This document shows positions 8,470 to 16,677 of a stretch of 64,000 bases of DNA, piece by piece (the stretch's first letter is position 1; every line of letters begins with the position of its first letter). A program made the translations under genes and the position numbers. Under the pieces are notes generated by a model, which worked only from the letters and a program-made list of their open reading frames with translations, did no database searches and was not told where the DNA came from. This DNA comes from Stenotrophomonas maltophilia (GTDB lineage Bacteria > Pseudomonadota > Gammaproteobacteria > Xanthomonadales > Xanthomonadaceae), in assembly GCF_006970445.1 (NCBI RefSeq), contig NZ_CP033877.1, forward strand, positions 1,806,750 through 1,870,749, given 5' to 3'.

Positions 8470-8571
8470 GGCGGGGTGGGTCCGGTTGCGGGGGTGTCCG
8501 CGGCATGGATGCCGCGGCAAAGCCCCCAGGGATGGGTTCACGGCGTCCCCCGCAACCGGACCCACCCCGCC
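8470..8571 (+). repeat. Composite long-stem element, copy 2
   Basis: Perfect 25-base arms (8470-8494 and 8547-8571) close the shared core, whose inner hairpin here is CCGCGGCAT/ATGCCGCGG. It is preceded by the leader hairpin GACAG-N11-CTGTC followed by GAAGG (8457-8470). Downstream come a degenerate GTTGC tract and a TGCAGGGC hairpin (8624-8642). The rest of the 715-base gap up to fabV holds nothing else I recognise. Confidence 0.87.
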
Positions 8572-8781
8572 AATCCTCAGGAACCCAGCTTCTGCTGTTG
8601 CTTCGGCACTGGCTTGTAGCAGGTGCAGGGCGCAGCCCTGCAAAGAGAAACCCCACCCTACGCCAGCGTCGGTTGTGCAATCTTCCCCCGCGCACTACGA
8701 TCCTGCGGTTCGCGCGCGCAGGCGCGCGCCCGTATTCCTGCTGAGCGCCCCGTGCGCCGCATCTGCCAACCCGAGGTATCC

Positions 8782-10041
8782 ATGGTCATCAAACCGCGCG
8801 TCCGCGGCTTCATCTGCGTCACCACCCACCCGACCGGCTGCGAGGCCGCGGTTAAGCAGCAGATCGACTACATCCGCGCGCGCCCGCCGATCCAGAACGG
8901 TCCCAAGCGCGTGCTGGTGATCGGTGCCTCCACCGGCTACGGCCTGGCCGCACGCATCACCGCTGCCTTTGGCAGTGGCGCCGCCACCCTCGGCATCTTC
9001 TTCGAACGCCCGGGCAGCGAGACCAAGCCGGGTACCGCGGGCTGGTACAACTCGGCCGCGTTCCACAAGTACGCCGACGAAGCCGGCCTGTACGCAAAGA
9101 GCATCAACGGCGATGCCTTCTCCGATGAAGTGAAGGCAAAGACCATCGAGATGATCAAGGCCGATCTCGGCCAGGTCGACCAGGTCGTCTACAGCTTGGC
9201 GGCGCCGCGCCGGAAGCACCCGAAGACCGGCGAGATCATCAGCTCCACGCTGAAGCCGATTGGCGAGCCGATCACGCTGCGTGGCCTGGATACCGACAAG
9301 GAAGTGCTGACCGAGACCCATCTGCAGCCGGCTACCCCGGAAGAAATCGCTGGCACCGTCGCGGTGATGGGTGGCGAGGACTGGCAGATGTGGATCGATG
9401 CGCTGGCCGATGCCGGCGTGCTGGCCAACGGCTGCACCACCACTGCCTTCACCTACGTGGGCGAAGAGATCACCCAGGCGATCTACTGGAATGGCTCGAT
9501 CGGTGCGGCCAAGAAGGACCTGGACACCAAGGTGCTGGGCCTGCGCGAGAAGCTGGTCAAGATCGGTGGTGATGCACGCGTATCGGTGCTGAAGGCGGTG
9601 GTGACCCAGGCCAGCTCGGCCATTCCGACCATGCCGCTGTACCTGTCGCTGCTGTTCAAGGTGATGAAGGAAAAGGGCACCCACGAAGGCTGCATCGAAC
9701 AGCTCGACGTGCTGTACGACATCCTCTACGGCGGCAAGGCCGACGGCGTGGCGGTCGATCGCCTGCGCCACGATCTGGTCGATGGCGATGGCCACACCGT
9801 CGCGCTGGTCGACGAGGAAGGCCGCCTGCGTGCCGACTACAAGGAAATGGCCGCGGACGTGCAGGGCAAGGTGGTTGCGCTGTGGCCGCAGGTCACCAAT
9901 GAGAACCTGTACGAGATCAGCGACCTGGCCGGCTACAAGGCCGACTTCCTGCGCCTGTTCGGCTTCGGCGTGGAAGGCGTCGACTACGAGGCCGACGTCA
10001 ATCCGGACGTGAAGATCGAAAATCTGGTCGACATGACCTGA
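8782..10041 (+). CDS. fabV: NADH-dependent trans-2-enoyl-ACP (CoA) reductase FabV
   Basis: Catalyses the last reduction in each round of fatty acid elongation. FabV is an SDR-type enoyl reductase unrelated in detail to FabI and is known to be insensitive to triclosan. The 419-residue reading has the cofactor loop GASTGYG (48-54) and the family catalytic pair Y-x8-K at Y235 and K244 ([13 protein letters not shown]). The start [10 protein letters not shown] is chosen by homology and has GAGG upstream; the open frame runs back to 8623 without support. It is monocistronic, with its own terminator and a repeat-filled upstream gap. Whether a fabI also exists cannot be told from this window. Confidence 0.95.
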   Translation: MVIKPRVRGFICVTTHPTGCEAAVKQQIDYIRARPPIQNGPKRVLVIGASTGYGLAARITAAFGSGAATLGIFFERPGSETKPGTAGWYNSAAFHKYADEAGLYAKSINGDAFSDEVKAKTIEMIKADLGQVDQVVYSLAAPRRKHPKTGEIISSTLKPIGEPITLRGLDTDKEVLTETHLQPATPEEIAGTVAVMGGEDWQMWIDALADAGVLANGCTTTAFTYVGEEITQAIYWNGSIGAAKKDLDTKVLGLREKLVKIGGDARVSVLKAVVTQASSAIPTMPLYLSLLFKVMKEKGTHEGCIEQLDVLYDILYGGKADGVAVDRLRHDLVDGDGHTVALVDEEGRLRADYKEMAADVQGKVVALWPQVTNENLYEISDLAGYKADFLRLFGFGVEGVDYEADVNPDVKIENLVDMT

Positions 10042-10044
10042 TCA

Positions 10045-10077
10045 ACGAAAAGGCCGGCGAACGCCGGCCTTTTCGTT
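10045..10077. terminator. Terminator of fabV, possibly bidirectional
   Basis: AACGAAAAGGCCGGCG and CGCCGGCCTTTTCGTT form a long stem with flanking A and T runs on both sides, so it can serve fabV on the plus strand and the fimX-like gene on the minus strand. Confidence 0.88.
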
Positions 10078-10079
10078 TG

Positions 10080-10144
10080 GTAGTGCCGGCCGCTGGCCGG
10101 CAACCCCGGGTGCCAGAGGCTGCCGGCCAGCGGCCGGCACTACC
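10080..10144. repeat. Dimeric SMAG repeat (inverted pair)
   Basis: GTAGTGCCGGCC...GGCCGGCA is followed 20 bases later by its inverted copy ending GGCACTAC, giving two hairpins that can also pair with each other as one long stem. It lies between the converging ends of fabV and the fimX-like gene. The same dimer occurs at 39055-39128 and 54276-54349. Confidence 0.88.
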
Positions 10145-10149
10145 CTCGG

Positions 10150-12219
10150 TCACCCGAACTCGAACCCCATCTCCGGCAGCGCCGGGCCGACGAAGTCGCC
10201 CTGTACGTAATCCACGCCGGCACTGAACAGCAGGGTCATCGAATTGGCATCGCTGACGAACTCGGCGATGGTGCGGATTCCCGCTTCCTGTGCACGCGCG
10301 GTGATCTGGCTGATGCGGTCGATGTTCTCGCGGGTGGCAGCCAGATCGCTGGTGAAGCCCCGGTCCAGCTTGAGGAACTGCGGCTGGAAGTGGGCCAGCA
10401 GCTGGAACGAATCCAGTCCCGAGCCGAACTGCTCCAGGCCGATGCGGCAGCCCAGTGGCGCCACTTCGGCAAGGAACTGCTGCGCGCTGCGCAGGTGGGT
10501 GAATACCTTCGCTTCCGGCGCATGCAGCCACAGCCGTTCGCCGGGCACGCCCTGGGCCTGCAGCTCGCGGCGCAGGGTGGCGATCATCTGCGGGTCGTCG
10601 AACGATTCCGGCGTCACCTTCACCAGCACCTGGGTGGCGTTGCCTTCGCGTGCGCGTTGGCCAAGCACCGCGATGGCCTGCGAGACCACCCAGCGGTTGA
10701 TATCGGCCAGCAGGCCGTGTTCCTCGGCGATGCCCAGGAAAGCGGTCGGGCTCAGCAGCTCGCCATTGTTCTCCAGGCGCAGGTAGGCCTCGTACAGCTC
10801 CAGCGGCTCGCCCTGCAGGTTCAGTACCGGCTGGTAGTGCAACTGGAAGCCGTCGCCGGCCAACGCCTCGCGGATGCGCGCAACCCAGCGCTGCACACGT
10901 TCTTCCTCGACACGGTCAGCGGCGGCCGGGTCGAAGATGCGGCAGGTGTTGCCCAGCTCGGCTGCAGCCTGGGTGCATTCGCTGGCGCGCGCCAGCACCT
11001 GGCCGATGCTGGCGATCTTCTCGCCCACCTGCACGCCACCGATGCTGACCGTTACCGTGGCCGAGCGTGCACCGATGCTGAAGACATGTGCGGCGTAGGC
11101 TTCGCGGATGCGCTCGGCCAGCGCCACGGTCTGCGCGTAGGGCCCGGCCTGCAGCACGGCGAAATTGTGTTCGCCGAAGCGGGCCAGTTGCGCGTCCTCG
11201 CCGACCACCTCGGCCAGCAGGGCGGCGAGGGCGCCGATCAGGATGTCGGCCGATGCCAGGCCGATATCCGGCAGCAGGCGTGCGTAATGGTCCGGCTCGA
11301 TCAGCAGCAGGCCGAACTGGCCCTCGCTGCGCCCGGCCTGGGCCACCGCGCTCTCCAACTGCAGCATGAAGGTCGGGCGATTGAGCAGGCCGGTGACCTG
11401 GTCGCGCTGGCGCAGGTCCTCGACCTCGCGCGCCAGCTCGGGGTCGAACTCCATGCGGCGGCGGAGCACCACCTGCAGGCAGGACTCGCCCTCGTAGGTG
11501 GCCGCAGCGAATTCCATCGTCGCCGGGAACGCACTGCCGTCCTCGTGGCGCGCATCGAGCTGGTACTGCGGCGGCGGCGCCTCGCCACGGCTGAGGCCCT
11601 TCAGCAGCTGCTTGAAGCCCTCCACGTGCTGGGCGGCGACCATGTCCAGCAGCGAAATGCCTTCGATGTCGTCGAAATGCTCGTAGCCGAACATCTCCAG
11701 GTAGGCGTCGTTGGCGCGGATGTGCATGCCTTCATGCACGTAGGCGATGGGGTCGCGCGAGGAGGCGATCAGCGCATCGCAGCGCCGCTCGGTCTCGCGC
11801 ATCTGCGCCTCGATGCGGCGCAGGCCGCGGCGTGCCTGCAGGTCCACCCACTGGTCGCGGACCACGGCGAGCAGGTGCTCGGGGCGCTGGCGCAGGGCGA
11901 GGGCGCGGATGCCATGGCTGCTGGCCTGCACCAGTTCGTCCTCGTCGATGCGCTCGGCCAGCAGTACCAGCGGGATGTCCTTGCCACTGGCGGCAATGTG
12001 CTGGGCTGCCAGCTGCAGCGGAATGCCCTGTGAAGGCGAGGCCAGCACCAGGTCGATGGCCTGGCTGGTCAGCACCTGGGCCAGCTCGGCCGCGTCCTGC
12101 GGGCGCCACGGGCGTACCGCGATGCCGCTGTTGCGCAGGGTGCTGACGATGGCTTCGGCATTCTCGCCGCTGTCATCGACGATCAACAGGCGGATGGTGA
12201 TGTCGTTCGCGTTCTGCAT
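10150..12219 (-). CDS. fimX: FimX-like c-di-GMP effector (REC-PAS-GGDEF-EAL, degenerate)
   Basis: FimX is a c-di-GMP receptor that controls type IV pilus assembly and twitching. The 689-residue product (P. aeruginosa FimX is 691) has an N-terminal receiver-like domain (IRLLIVDDSGEN), a PAS domain (about 150-260), a GGDEF domain whose signature has become GEHNF, and an EAL domain whose signature reads EAY (LYEAYLRLEN). Loss of both signatures fits a binding protein rather than an active cyclase or phosphodiesterase. The start MQNANDITIR is preceded by GGGGAGCAGTG; the upstream in-frame ATG at 12294 has no support. Convergent with fabV. Symbol given by architecture and length, not by search. 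Confidence 0.85.
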   Translation of the reverse strand: MQNANDITIRLLIVDDSGENAEAIVSTLRNSGIAVRPWRPQDAAELAQVLTSQAIDLVLASPSQGIPLQLAAQHIAASGKDIPLVLLAERIDEDELVQASSHGIRALALRQRPEHLLAVVRDQWVDLQARRGLRRIEAQMRETERRCDALIASSRDPIAYVHEGMHIRANDAYLEMFGYEHFDDIEGISLLDMVAAQHVEGFKQLLKGLSRGEAPPPQYQLDARHEDGSAFPATMEFAAATYEGESCLQVVLRRRMEFDPELAREVEDLRQRDQVTGLLNRPTFMLQLESAVAQAGRSEGQFGLLLIEPDHYARLLPDIGLASADILIGALAALLAEVVGEDAQLARFGEHNFAVLQAGPYAQTVALAERIREAYAAHVFSIGARSATVTVSIGGVQVGEKIASIGQVLARASECTQAAAELGNTCRIFDPAAADRVEEERVQRWVARIREALAGDGFQLHYQPVLNLQGEPLELYEAYLRLENNGELLSPTAFLGIAEEHGLLADINRWVVSQAIAVLGQRAREGNATQVLVKVTPESFDDPQMIATLRRELQAQGVPGERLWLHAPEAKVFTHLRSAQQFLAEVAPLGCRIGLEQFGSGLDSFQLLAHFQPQFLKLDRGFTSDLAATRENIDRISQITARAQEAGIRTIAEFVSDANSMTLLFSAGVDYVQGDFVGPALPEMGFEFG

Positions 12220-12310
12220 GCACTGCTCCCCAATCTGCGAATCTAGATACACGATGCGCGGCGAACCGTCCATGCGCGCACCCCTTGCGCGCATCGAACG
12301 GCGAAGTGGT

Positions 12311-13495
12311 TCACACCACGCCGCCCGCTGCGTGGCCGCTGGCCCAGGCCCATTGGAAGTTGTAGCCGCCCAGCCAGCCGGTCACATCCAGCACTTCGCC
12401 GACGAAGTGCAGGCCCGGTACGCGCTTGGATTCCATCGTCGAAGACGAGACCTCGGCGGTATCCACGCCACCCAGGGTGACCTCGGCGGTGCGGTAGCCT
12501 TCAGTGCCGCTGGCCACCAGCGGGAAGGCGCCCAGCAGCTGCGCAGCCTGGCGCAGCACCGGCTCGTCCAGCTGGCGCACGGGGCGGTCGGGCAGCCAGT
12601 GCTCGCACAGGCGCTGCGCCAGCCGCTTCGGCAGTACCTCGCCCAACACGGTGCGCAGCTCGGCGGCGGGGCGGTCGCGCTTCATCTGGCGCAGCCACTC
12701 GCCGGCATCCTGGCCGGGCAGCAGGTCCAGCTCCAGCGCATCGCCGGGCTGCCAGAACGAAGAAATCTGCAGGATGGCCGGGCCGCTTACGCCACGGTGG
12801 GTCAGCAGCATGAAGTTCTGGAAGCTCTTGCCGTTGCAGCGTGCCTCGATCGGCAGCGCCACGCCGCTGAGGTCGGACAGCCGCTCCTGGTGCTTGCCGC
12901 TGAGGGTCAGCGGCACCAGGCCGGCGCGGGTCGGCAATACCTGATGGCCGAACTGGCGGGCCACTTCATAACCAAAGCCGGTAGCACCCATGCTGGGAAT
13001 CGACAGGCCGCCGGTGGCAACCACCAGCGAGGCGCAGTGGAACAGGCCCTGCGTGGTGTGCACGCGGAAGCCATCGCTGCCATGCTCGATGCGCTGCACG
13101 CTGCAGTCGGTACGGACCTGCACGCCCGCCGCCTGGCATTCGTCCACCAGCATTTTCACGATCTGCTTGGACGAGACATCGCAGAACAGCTGTCCCAGTT
13201 CCTTTTCGTGATAGGCGATGCCGTGCTTGTGCACCAGCTCGATGAAGTGCCAGGGCGTGTAGCGGGCCAGCGCCGACTTGCAGAAGTGCGGATTGGCCGA
13301 CAGGAAATTGGCCGGCGTGGTGCCGGTGTTGGTGAAGTTGCAGCGGCCACCGCCGGACATCAGGATCTTCTTGCCGACCTTGTTGGCATGGTCGATCACC
13401 TGCACCTGGCGGCCGCGCTGGCCGGCAGTGATCGCGGCCATCAGCCCGGCTGCGCCGGCACCGATGACCACCACATCGCAACGGATGGTGCTCAT
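12311..13495 (-). CDS. HI0933/YhiN-family FAD-dependent flavoprotein
   Basis: Putative two-dinucleotide-fold oxidoreductase of unknown physiological role. The 394-residue protein opens with the FAD-binding VVVIGAGAAGLMAA (8-21), then the family motif KKILMSGGGRCNFTNTG, ATGGLSIPSMGATGFGY in the middle, and ends with the HI0933 signature GLHFVGEVLDVTGWLGGYNFQ and AWASGHAAG. The start MSTIRCDVVV overlaps the last four bases of yaeQ (ATGA), so the two are translationally coupled. Family is certain; reaction unknown. Confidence 0.93.
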   Translation of the reverse strand: MSTIRCDVVVIGAGAAGLMAAITAGQRGRQVQVIDHANKVGKKILMSGGGRCNFTNTGTTPANFLSANPHFCKSALARYTPWHFIELVHKHGIAYHEKELGQLFCDVSSKQIVKMLVDECQAAGVQVRTDCSVQRIEHGSDGFRVHTTQGLFHCASLVVATGGLSIPSMGATGFGYEVARQFGHQVLPTRAGLVPLTLSGKHQERLSDLSGVALPIEARCNGKSFQNFMLLTHRGVSGPAILQISSFWQPGDALELDLLPGQDAGEWLRQMKRDRPAAELRTVLGEVLPKRLAQRLCEHWLPDRPVRQLDEPVLRQAAQLLGAFPLVASGTEGYRTAEVTLGGVDTAEVSSSTMESKRVPGLHFVGEVLDVTGWLGGYNFQWAWASGHAAGGVV

Positions 13496-14040
13496 GCCTT
13501 GGCGCGCTTGCGCCAGTTCGGGATCACGTCGAGCTGGATCTGGTCGTTGAGCAGCTGCACTTCGCCGTCCTGGATCAGCACGCTCCAGCGCATGGCACGC
13601 TGGATCTGCTGGCCCCACTGTTCAACGAAGGCACCGTCGAGGTCGACCACCGAGAGGTTGTCGAACCGCGCCAGGCCCTTGCCCTGCTTGCTCCACCAGA
13701 TCTCCGAGGCGTTGCCACCGTAGTTGACCACCTGTACCTGGCGGCTGCGGTTGCAGGCTTTGCGGATGCGCGATTCGTCCGGATGGCCCAGGTCGATCCA
13801 CTGCAGGATGTCGCCGGTGTAGTCGTGTTCCCACAGATCGGGCTCGTCATCGGTGCTCAGGCCGCGGCCGAACTCCAGGCGGTCGCCGGCGTTAAGCGCG
13901 AAGGCGAGCAGGCGCACCATCAGGCGCTCGTCGGTCTCGGACGGATGCTGGGCCAGGGTCAGGTTGTGGGTCGCGTAGTAGCCGCGATCCATGTCGCTGA
14001 TCTGCAGTTCGGCCTTGCGGATGGTGGCGGTAAGAGCCAT
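13492..14040 (-). CDS. yaeQ: YaeQ family protein
   Basis: A 182-residue member of the YaeQ family (DUF1512), whose fold resembles PD-(D/E)xK nucleases and which was first noted as suppressing loss of the elongation factor RfaH in E. coli; its biochemical role is unclear. Seen here: MALTATIRKAELQISDMDRG at the start, the conserved HPSETDERLMVRLLAFAL, DEPDLWEHD, the G-H-P-DESRIRKA segment and NYGGNASEIWW. Length matches E. coli YaeQ (181). First gene of a two-gene minus-strand unit with the HI0933-type flavoprotein and divergent from the pseudouridine synthase gene. Confidence 0.93.
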   Translation of the reverse strand: MALTATIRKAELQISDMDRGYYATHNLTLAQHPSETDERLMVRLLAFALNAGDRLEFGRGLSTDDEPDLWEHDYTGDILQWIDLGHPDESRIRKACNRSRQVQVVNYGGNASEIWWSKQGKGLARFDNLSVVDLDGAFVEQWGQQIQRAMRWSVLIQDGEVQLLNDQIQLDVIPNWRKRAKA

Positions 14041-14164
14041 GGGGGATCCGTGGACTAAAGACGACAATGATAGAGGTTTGCTCCGGGGGTGTCCGTGGCC
14101 GGGCTGTCTGCATACCGTCAACGGTGGCACTCTTGCGCTCTTTCCCGTGGCCGGAGTGGACGCC

Positions 14165-15043
14165 ATGACCTTGCCCAGCCGGCTGCAGCTGCCGCCCGGC
14201 CCCTGGGCCACCCTGCTGGATGGCCTGTGTGCACGTTTCCCGCGCATCGCGCGTGCGCAATGGCAGGATCGCTTCGCGCGCGGCCGTGTGCTGGATGCGC
14301 AGGGCAGGGCGCTCACCGCGGACATGCCCTGGCAGGTCGGGCGGGAGATCCAGTACTTCCGCGAGGTGGCCGACGAACCGGTGATTCCCTTTGCCGAGAC
14401 CATCGTCCATCTGGATGCGCACCTGCTGGTGGCCGACAAGCCACATTTCCTGCCGGTGACTCCGGCGGGCGGGCATGTGCGCGAGACGCTGCTGGCGCGG
14501 CTGGTCGCCCGCACCGGCAATGCCGATCTGGTGCCGCTGCATCGGCTGGATCGGCTGACGGCCGGGCTGGTGCTGTTCTCGACCCAGCGGGCATCACGCG
14601 ACGCGTACCAGCGCCTGTTCCGTGAGCGGCGCATCGGGAAGACCTATGAGGCCCTGGCACCGGCGCTGCCCGGGCTGGAGTTTCCGTTGCAGCGGGACAG
14701 TCGTTTGGTGCCGGGCGAGCCGTTCTTCCGTATGGCCGAAGTGCCCGGTGAGCCCAATGCGCGCAGCCGCATCGAGCTGATCGAGGCCGAAGGGTCGATC
14801 TGGCGCTACCGGCTGCTGCCGGAAACCGGCCGCAAGCATCAGCTGCGCGTGCACATGGCCACGCTGGGGGCACCGATCGTGGGTGACGACTTGTACCCGC
14901 AGCTTCGGCAAAGGCCTTCGAGCGCAGCCGAGGCGCCCCTGCAGCTGCTGGCGAGGGCCCTGGCTTTCGATGACCCGTTGAGCGGTGAACGGCGGGTGTT
15001 CAGCAGCGGCCGCGGCCTGAGCCTGCCAGCCGGGGGCGGCTAG
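14165..15043 (+). CDS. RluA-family RNA pseudouridine synthase
   Basis: Isomerises uridine to pseudouridine in an rRNA or tRNA. The motif VPLHRLDRLTAG carries the catalytic aspartate (D129); the common form is HRLDxxTSG, so the TAG ending is a mild variant. YRLLPETGRKHQLRVHM and APIVGDDLYP complete the family pattern. At 292 residues it has an N-terminal domain of about 85 residues, but no obvious S4 RNA-binding motif, and resembles the subgroup that begins with a PWATLLDGLCARFP segment. The target base cannot be deduced. The start MTLPSRLQL is the first ATG at which family similarity appears. Confidence 0.88.
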   Translation: MTLPSRLQLPPGPWATLLDGLCARFPRIARAQWQDRFARGRVLDAQGRALTADMPWQVGREIQYFREVADEPVIPFAETIVHLDAHLLVADKPHFLPVTPAGGHVRETLLARLVARTGNADLVPLHRLDRLTAGLVLFSTQRASRDAYQRLFRERRIGKTYEALAPALPGLEFPLQRDSRLVPGEPFFRMAEVPGEPNARSRIELIEAEGSIWRYRLLPETGRKHQLRVHMATLGAPIVGDDLYPQLRQRPSSAAEAPLQLLARALAFDDPLSGERRVFSSGRGLSLPAGGG

Positions 15044-15047
15044 GCGT

Positions 15048-15536
15048 TCAGCGCGCCGGGCATCGCGCCAGCCAGCGGTCCAGCTCGGCGGCGAACAGTT
15101 GCCGGTCGCGGGGTCCCAGGGGCGGCGGTCCGCCGGTCTGGACTCCGGCGCCGCGGAGTTCCTCCATGAAATTGCGCATCGACAGCCGCTCGGCCATGTT
15201 GTTCGGCGTGTACAACTGGCCGCGCGGGTTCAGCGCCACGGCCTTCTTCTCCAGCACCAGCGCAGCCAGCGGGATGTCCTGGGTGACCACCAGGTCACCT
15301 GCGGCGACCCGCTCGACGATGGCGCTGTCGGCCACGTCCAGCCCCTGCGGTACCTGGATGGAGCGCAGCCAGCGCGAGGGCGGGGTGCGGATCCACTGGT
15401 TGGCGACCAGGGTCAGTTCGATCCCGACCCGTTCAGCCGCGCGGAACAGGATGTCGCGAATGACGGTTGGACAGGCGTCCGCGTCCACCCAGATGCGGGG
15501 AGAGGCGTGTTCAGCGGGGGTTTCAGCTTCAGTCAT
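15048..15536 (-). CDS. yaiI: YaiI/YqxD family protein (UPF0178, DUF188)
   Basis: A 162-residue protein of a widespread family of unknown function with a PIN/NYN-like nuclease fold. The N-terminal [20 protein letters not shown] holds the conserved acidic and cysteine residues, followed by [29 protein letters not shown] and [13 protein letters not shown]. It converges with the pseudouridine synthase gene with only 4 bases between the stops. The open frame reaches back to 15704, but the ATG at [10 protein letters not shown] is preferred, as sequence further upstream has no family similarity. Confidence 0.9.
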   Translation of the reverse strand: MTEAETPAEHASPRIWVDADACPTVIRDILFRAAERVGIELTLVANQWIRTPPSRWLRSIQVPQGLDVADSAIVERVAAGDLVVTQDIPLAALVLEKKAVALNPRGQLYTPNNMAERLSMRNFMEELRGAGVQTGGPPPLGPRDRQLFAAELDRWLARCPAR

Positions 15537-15838
15537 TTCCCCAGAGTAGGGTAGGAAAAACCTGAATGGGGACTCGGAGTTAGCCGCGAAAGGCTGCCAA
15601 CCCTTGTCACGCCTAGCGGGTGACCTGTTCCCATGAACGTCGGGACTATCGCTTTTTGCAGAAAACACGCGTATCGTGCGACCCACTGTGTTTGCTAGGG
15701 TCACCGTGAATCGTGGCCTGGTGCAGTTGATCTCACGATCCGCTCATCGATCCGCTTTACCAACGCCTGCAACTCAGTCTCGGCCCCGATACCCGGTGGC
15801 TGCGATTTTTTTCAACATGTGTTTCAGGAGTTAGTAAA
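15537..15838 (+). promoter_or_regulatory. Promoter and probable long leader of the cold-shock gene
   Basis: No gene is seen in these 302 bases between divergent genes. The last part is AT-rich relative to the surroundings (a run of seven T at 15807-15813) and ends with the ribosome binding site AGGAG at 15826-15830, eight bases before the ATG. Long structured 5' leaders are typical of cold-shock genes; a precise promoter could not be fixed by eye. Confidence 0.45.
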
Positions 15839-16048
15839 ATGTCTGAACGTCAGACCGGCACCGTCAAGTGGTTCAACGACGCCAAGGGCTTCGGCTTCAT
15901 CACCCCGGAAAGCGGCCCGGACCTGTTCGTGCACTTCCGCGCGATCCAGGGCACCGGCTTCAAGACCCTGCAGGAAGGCCAGAAGGTTACCTTCATCGCC
16001 GTCCAGGGTCAGAAGGGTATGCAGGCTGACCAGGTGCAGGCGGTCTAA
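15839..16048 (+). CDS. CspA-type cold-shock protein
   Basis: A 69-residue single OB-fold nucleic-acid chaperone that melts RNA secondary structure. It has the RNP1 motif KGFGFI (residues 16-21) inside [17 protein letters not shown] and the RNP2 motif LFVHF, with the aromatic residues on the RNA face kept. AGGAG at 15826-15830 gives a strong ribosome binding site. Monocistronic with its own terminator. Which of the several csp paralogues of the species it is cannot be decided here. Confidence 0.95.
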   Translation: MSERQTGTVKWFNDAKGFGFITPESGPDLFVHFRAIQGTGFKTLQEGQKVTFIAVQGQKGMQADQVQAV

Positions 16049-16075
16049 TCCGTCTGCTACCGTTTGGTAGCCAGA

Positions 16076-16106
16076 ACGCCGGAAGCGAAAGCTTCCGGCG
16101 TTTTTT
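16076..16106 (+). terminator. Intrinsic terminator of the cold-shock gene
   Basis: CGCCGGAAGC and GCTTCCGGCG pair around GAAA and are followed by six T. Confidence 0.93.
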
Positions 16107-16148
16107 GTTGCCTTGTCGACGGTGATCGGCGGCGATCTGATCGGGGTT

Positions 16149-16586
16149 TCAGTTGGCTGCCGCCCGTGCGTTCTCGAGCAGCAGGGTGATGTCGGCACGC
16201 TCGCAGGGGCGCGATTTCGGCGTACGGGCCAATGTCTCGCGCAGGGTCTGGGTGTGCTGTGAACCCACTCGCACGCTCATGTTCTGAAGCGCGCACGCTG
16301 CCTGGATGCGTGTTTCATCGTCCGGTGAATCCAGCTGGTCCAGCAGCAACGGTTCTGCCTCGGCGAGTCCGCACATGCTCAACACCTCGGTGCAGCGCAG
16401 CTGCCAGTAGAGAGGCATCTGCGGGGTCATTTTCCGCAACCGCAGCCAGTCGGCCGGACGGAAAGCGCTGACCGCACGCATTGCGATCAGCTCACAGATG
16501 TACTCGTTCCAGGGCCCGTCCTCCGCAGGTTCCAGGAAGTGCAGCATGAACTCCAATGGAGGCAATTGTGCAAGTGGCGCGGGCAC
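16149..16586 (-). CDS. Hypothetical protein, possibly HEAT-like helical
   Basis: I do not recognise the family. The 145-residue product is almost entirely helical by composition, with a repeat-like segment PLLLDQLDSPDDETRIQAACAL that resembles a HEAT-type pair of helices, and many leucines and alanines. The start is GTG (MPAPLAQLPP); an internal ATG at 16547 (MLHFLEPAEDG) with GGAG just upstream would shorten it by 13 residues. Codon use is typical of the neighbours, supporting a real gene. It is monocistronic and divergent from the glutathione transferase gene. Confidence 0.7.
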   Translation of the reverse strand: MPAPLAQLPPLEFMLHFLEPAEDGPWNEYICELIAMRAVSAFRPADWLRLRKMTPQMPLYWQLRCTEVLSMCGLAEAEPLLLDQLDSPDDETRIQAACALQNMSVRVGSQHTQTLRETLARTPKSRPCERADITLLLENARAAAN

Positions 16587-16677
16587 TCGGGAGGACCTCG
16601 TAGAGAGGAAGAAGCGTAGCAGACACCCCTGTGCGGAATGGCGCGGTAGGATGCGCGTTTCCTAAAGGAGCCCGCCC

